Positions 60,640 through 64,000 of a stretch of DNA of 64,000 bases are shown here, piece after piece. The stretch comes from Rosa chinensis (Eukaryota; Streptophyta; Magnoliopsida; Rosales; Rosaceae), in assembly GCF_002994745.2 (NCBI RefSeq), contig NC_037093.1, positions 45,426,384 through 45,490,383 on the forward strand, in the 5' to 3' direction. Each line of letters starts with the position of its first letter. The first letter of the stretch is position 1. The notes beneath the pieces are model-generated. The model worked only from the letters and a program-made list of their open reading frames with translations, was not told where the DNA came from and searched no databases. The position numbers and the translations under genes are program-made.

Positions 60640-61226
60640 CTGTAATCCCTATTTTCCAGAAAAACACATTCTGTCTTTGTATTTTCAAATTGCAATTCCA
60701 TTGTACATGCATAGAGAAGAAATTGAAAAGGATATCAAATTTCATTCCACTCAATATCAGCCTGGGGACCATGATCTGTTTTATGTGGGGAACTGGGGAC
60801 AATAACCTAATGTAATCATGCTTCTTCTTTCCAACATTTCCGGCTACATGAATGCATGCTTGTTTCTCGATCAGCTGAATGGACCAAAACCAATCAGTCA
60901 ACTGCTTATATTTATTGTAAAACTGGTAGACATGATTATAAAATCAAGTTGGCTGAGTTAGTAACTCTAGCTAATACGTATACGTAACCTAGCTCCCATC
61001 GATCAAGTGACAGATAGATCTAGGCCTGGGAATTCAAAGCCGAGAAACCAATACCGATCCGTGCCGAGAAACCAATACCGATCCGAACCAAAACGGATCG
61101 ATTCGGTATGAAAAGACAGCTCTCTGGCATCCCGACCCAAACCGTATCGAAAACTATGTAAACGGGTCGGCACCGGTATGGGTCAAATACATACCGAATT
61201 GTCCAACCCGAGCCAGAAACCAAATC
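60640..61226. other. Non-coding, with direct-repeat segment
   Basis: gccgagaaaccaataccgat occurs twice at about 61040-61085, within a palindrome-rich stretch (ccgaaccaaaacggatcgat) that resembles MITE ends. No gene. Confidence 0.4.
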
Positions 61227-61430
61227 ATGACCTCTGGAGCTTCGCTGCCCGTAGTGGTAACGTCTCGAATTGAATCGCTAGGATTCCCATGGCTCACCGG
61301 GTACGGGTTGATGGAAACGGCGGGGGTGGTGGTGTCGTGCGCGTGGAAGCCCGGGTGGAATAAGTTGCCAGCGACGGAAAGGGCGAGGTTGAAGTTGAGG
61401 CAGGGAGTTGGTGGATCTGGATACGAGTAA
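61227..61430 (+). pseudogene. Acyl-activating enzyme (AAE/4CL-like) fragment
   Basis: A 67-codon frame: TSRIESLGF, TGYGLMETAGVVVSCAWKPG, WNKLPATERARLKLRQGV. This is the YGLTET adenylate-forming motif and the region after it in AAE1-like acyl-CoA synthetases, which make acyl-CoA via acyl-AMP. Thr is replaced by Met in YGLTET. Only this stretch of a roughly 560-residue protein is present, with no flanking exons visible, so it is a fragment. Confidence 0.8.
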
Positions 61431-61536
61431 GCAGGAAAGAGACAATGCTCTGTTAAGAGAGGGAAGAGAAAGAATAGAGGGCCAAAGCCAAAGATGGGCA
61501 TATGAGAAAGAGTGGGCCCCGATTCCTTGACGTTGA

Positions 61537-61960
61537 TCAGAGTGGGGAGGTGGTTTTCAGAGGGGGGGTATGTGATGTTGGGTTATCTGAAAGAGTGAAA
61601 GACCCAAAAGGGACAGCCAGTTGCATGAAAGACAGTGGGATCAATTTATGAATATCACTGGGAATTGATCCACTGAGGTTGTTGCTCGAAAGATCTAAGC
61701 CTGTTAAACTTGTACAATTCACTACGCCGTGAGGAAACTGGCCTTTGAGTCCCAAATCCGCAAGCTTACATGAGGGTGCCAACGCTCAATTCCCAGAGAG
61801 TTACATATGAAACCTTCTGTATCATTGCTAAAATCCCATATATGAAGAGGTTAATATGTCTAAAGGGTCCTCCACTTATGCTTTTATACTTCTCAAGCAG
61901 TTCTAAGCAATAACAAGAAAACACCTGCAAGAAAAACAATGCAAAGATCTCGTCCAATCA
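61537..61960 (-). pseudogene. BIR1-like LRR receptor pseudogene fragment
   Basis: On the minus strand a hydrophobic leader (IFALFFLQVFSCYCLELL) is followed, in shifted frames, by SNDTEGFICN and then KLADLGLKGQFPHGVVNCTS, LTGLDLSSNNLSGSIPSDIH and KLIP. This is the start of the LRR ectodomain of plant BIR1-like pseudokinase receptors (At5g48380 type): signal peptide, N-cap with paired Cys region, and the first two repeats. It then runs into unrelated text. Frameshifts between leader, cap and repeats, and the absence of the rest of the protein, show a broken fragment. It lies tail-to-tail with the AAE fragment. Confidence 0.8.
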
Positions 61961-62442
61961 ACAACATTGCTATTCAGCGAACACTAAGAAAGCAACAGAG
62001 AAAATTGCAATCAATATATCTGTTTGAGCCCAAAAGTATTTTTGGCAATATCCTTTGGTCCGTTTGGATGAGAAAATTATGAAATATGTAGGAATTTATA
62101 AATGATGGAATCTCTAACTCAATGAATCTAAAATTTCATTAATTGCAATTTCTATTGTTTGGTTGTATCTATTTAGGATTTGAAATGTGTAATAAATTAA
62201 GAAAGTTTAAAACAAATAAAAAAATAAAATAGAAAAAAAGCCTTGTTTTGGAAATGAAAATTGAATATTGCAGAGGAATTCATAAATGACACCTATTTTG
62301 GTGGAAATTGAAGTGGGGAATTTAAATAATGAATTCCTTCATTTTTTTCAACAGAGAAATTTAAAATTTTCAATCTGATAATGTCAAACGATAGAATTAA
62401 CTTGTAGGAATTATGAAATCCTTACTTTCAATTAAATTCAAT
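61961..62442. other. AT-rich spacer, MITE-like text
   Basis: ggtccgtttggatgagaaaa at 62057 looks like the tip of a common plant MITE type, but no clean inverted partner was found. Confidence 0.35.
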
Positions 62443-63048
62443 TGAGCGTAGCGGGTCGATATCTGCAGTCCAAAAATAAGTCTACTAAGTTTTGGGTTAC
62501 AGCTTTGCCCATTCCAGAGTCCATGAGGAAAACGAGCCTTTGATTCAAGTAGCAAAGACCGATTAGAAATCTTCAATCAATAATCCTTCTGTGGCAAGAA
62601 ACTGCCGAAACCCTAGGTATAAATACCAGGTTTCAAGGGTAAACAAGACACAACTCTTCAATCAACTAATCGCACAGATTATCCAAAATCTCTCCGAAAC
62701 AACCTACCCTCAACATCAGTTGATCCAGTGAAGCCAGGGTCACGCCCTAGCAACCTAGCGAAGCTAAAGTCACACTTTAGCAAACCCGTGCTTTCTTTTA
62801 CTTCCTAGTGATTGCTCTGCTCAACCTACAAAGTTGAGTATTGACTCAATGACGTAAGAGATCACATCAAAAGTCCTTATCCGTAAGGCATAGAAAAGAA
62901 CATTGTGACGAGATTGGTGCTCTCCTCGTCCACAGCATTTGAGAAGAAATCAGGTCAAGAAATACCCCGACGGCTACACCCTCGGTGTTGGCAAGCTCAC
63001 ACATCAAAAGAGACTGTTTGCTAGCCTAAATTAGGCCGGAGCCAAACA
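62443..63048 (+). repeat. LTR of a Gypsy-like element (606 bp)
   Basis: Runs from TGAGCGTAGCGGG to GAGCCAAACA (TG...CA). It contains a TATA-like ggtataaatacc at about 62617 and is followed by tttggcacacccagtgagac, the primer-binding-site form seen after many plant Gypsy LTRs. Internal sequence is lost after about 63110, and no second LTR is in the window. Confidence 0.6.
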
Positions 63049-63109
63049 GTTTGGCACACCCAGTGAGACTTGCTCTAGAGTCTTTTCACGTTTCCCATCG
63101 TTGAGAAGT

Positions 63110-63510
63110 CAGGGAGTAATCCTTACCGAAAAGTTTAAAGCACATTTACAACCTTTAAAGAATCATAGTAATGAGGTCGCAAAGTGGCATATGCTCCTGA
63201 TAACCAAGTTTTTTTTTTTTTTTTTTTTTTATGGCAAAACAACAAATTTTAAGCAGCAATCCCATCAATTTGAGAGAGAAAGAGTCCAATTTTTTTATTT
63301 TATTGTAACTAATACCCAATCGGTATAAATATAATCGGTGCGACTGTGCGAGGGGAAGCTATGGGTTTTTTCTTTTCTGAAACGAAATTAAGTTTGGGAT
63401 TCATAACTCAAAATGTCAAAAACTCATTACCCAATTTCCGTAACACTACAAGAACCAGTCGATCTCACTAATCAACGCCACAAAACATAAACCCAGTAAA
63501 AAGCAAAGAA
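63110..63510. other. Non-coding spacer
   Basis: Poly-T at 63210-63230. No gene recognised. Confidence 0.45.
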
Positions 63511-63950
63511 CATGGCTTTTCCATCGTTGAAGACGAAGGAAGACCCATCAACGCAACCTTCTTGCCGTCTCTCTCGGACTCGAGAGTGCTTCACCATCGA
63601 TTCCATGCTGAGATTCAAGAGCTCAAGACGAGGGTCTGGACAAGGAGGCGGCTGGCTTGGAGCTTGAACAAGAGAAGAGGCCTATGGAAGCGATTTGGTC
63701 GGAAGTGGGCATCGATATTGTACAAGTCAAATAACCAAATAAGAGGGGAGAGAGGGCCTGTGCACGCATTGGAAAACAGATTTTTTTTTATTAAAAGAAA
63801 ATTGGAAAAGAATGAAAATAGAGGGGAAAAGCAATATCAACTGTTGGATGTGACTTTCTACACTTGGCAAGTCATGATTCAAAGGCTTAGGAAGCTCAAG
63901 TCAAAAAATTGCTTAGGAGAGGATCTTCTCTCGTAAGTTATACCTCGATG
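63511..63950 (+). pseudogene. Unidentified gene remnant
   Basis: An ATG (MAFPSLKTKEDPSTQPSCRL) begins a frame that soon closes. Overlapping frames give SDSRVLHHRFHAEIQELK and QDEGLDKEAAGLELEQEKRP then MEAIWSEVGIDIVQVK. The Glu/Lys-rich helical text and base composition look like former coding sequence with frameshifts. I cannot name the family. It may continue past the window end. Confidence 0.35.
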
Positions 63951-64000
63951 AATGGAACGATATTTGGATTCATGGTGCCGTACGATGTACAAGGGACCTT

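Noticed and set aside
60518..60901. A 127-codon minus frame
   Set aside because: Overlaps an LTR-like end and shows no recognised motif or codon pattern.

Overview
This looks like nuclear DNA of a eudicot plant: AT-rich, with GT-AG introns, UGT74-type glycosyltransferase genes and nested plant transposons. Rosaceae is my best guess, from the look of the UGT and Copia sequences, but this is inference. I see no tRNA, rRNA or organelle genes and no CRISPR array.

Only three loci look like more or less intact genes. Two are UGT74-like UDP-glycosyltransferases in the same orientation about 20 kb apart: copy A (36248-39068, two exons, C-terminus frameshifted, intron swollen by a transposon) and copy B (56772-58758, two exons, 459 aa, apparently intact). 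The third is a FAR1/FRS-type protein at 30392-32404. It lies inside a complete Mutator-like element (28857-34333) with about 320-bp terminal inverted repeats and a perfect 9-bp target duplication, so I read it as that element's transposase. Its frame carries one in-frame TAA, after which the same frame continues through a CCHC zinc knuckle, an intron and an acidic terminal exon.

Layout: 1-6.6 kb is a decayed Copia element. 7.3-12.5 kb is a LINE fragment split by a 4.4-kb CACTA element (TSD AAT). 12.5-14.7 kb holds a NAM-associated/Harbinger-ORF1-like pseudogene and a truncated LINE. 14.8-24.4 kb is a minus-strand acyl-CoA thioesterase pseudogene split by an 8.8-kb block. That block contains an RPS13 pseudogene, a coiled-coil gene remnant, two Mutator-like elements carrying host-gene fragments (CDPK kinase, trihelix factor), a TRIM-like LTR element and a TTA-flanked inverted-repeat element. 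24.5-28.6 kb holds a broken LTR element interrupted by a 2.4-kb solo LTR, degenerate tandem repeats and a MITE. 28.9-34.3 kb is the FAR1-type MULE. 36-39 kb is UGT copy A. 39.6-55.5 kb is a second transposon-rich stretch: nested MULEs, a 2.7-kb solo LTR, hAT elements, LINE tails, and a Copia remnant with a MULE-type MITE inside. 56.8-58.8 kb is UGT copy B. 59.5-64 kb holds a 193-bp tandem duplication, LTR pieces, and fragments of an acyl-activating enzyme and a BIR1-like LRR receptor.

The main story is gene-fragment capture and layered insertion. At least 13 insertions can be ordered or bounded by target-site duplications readable in the sequence. Functionally, the window offers one probable small-molecule glycosyltransferase (copy B), a damaged paralogue (copy A) and a possibly recently active MULE.
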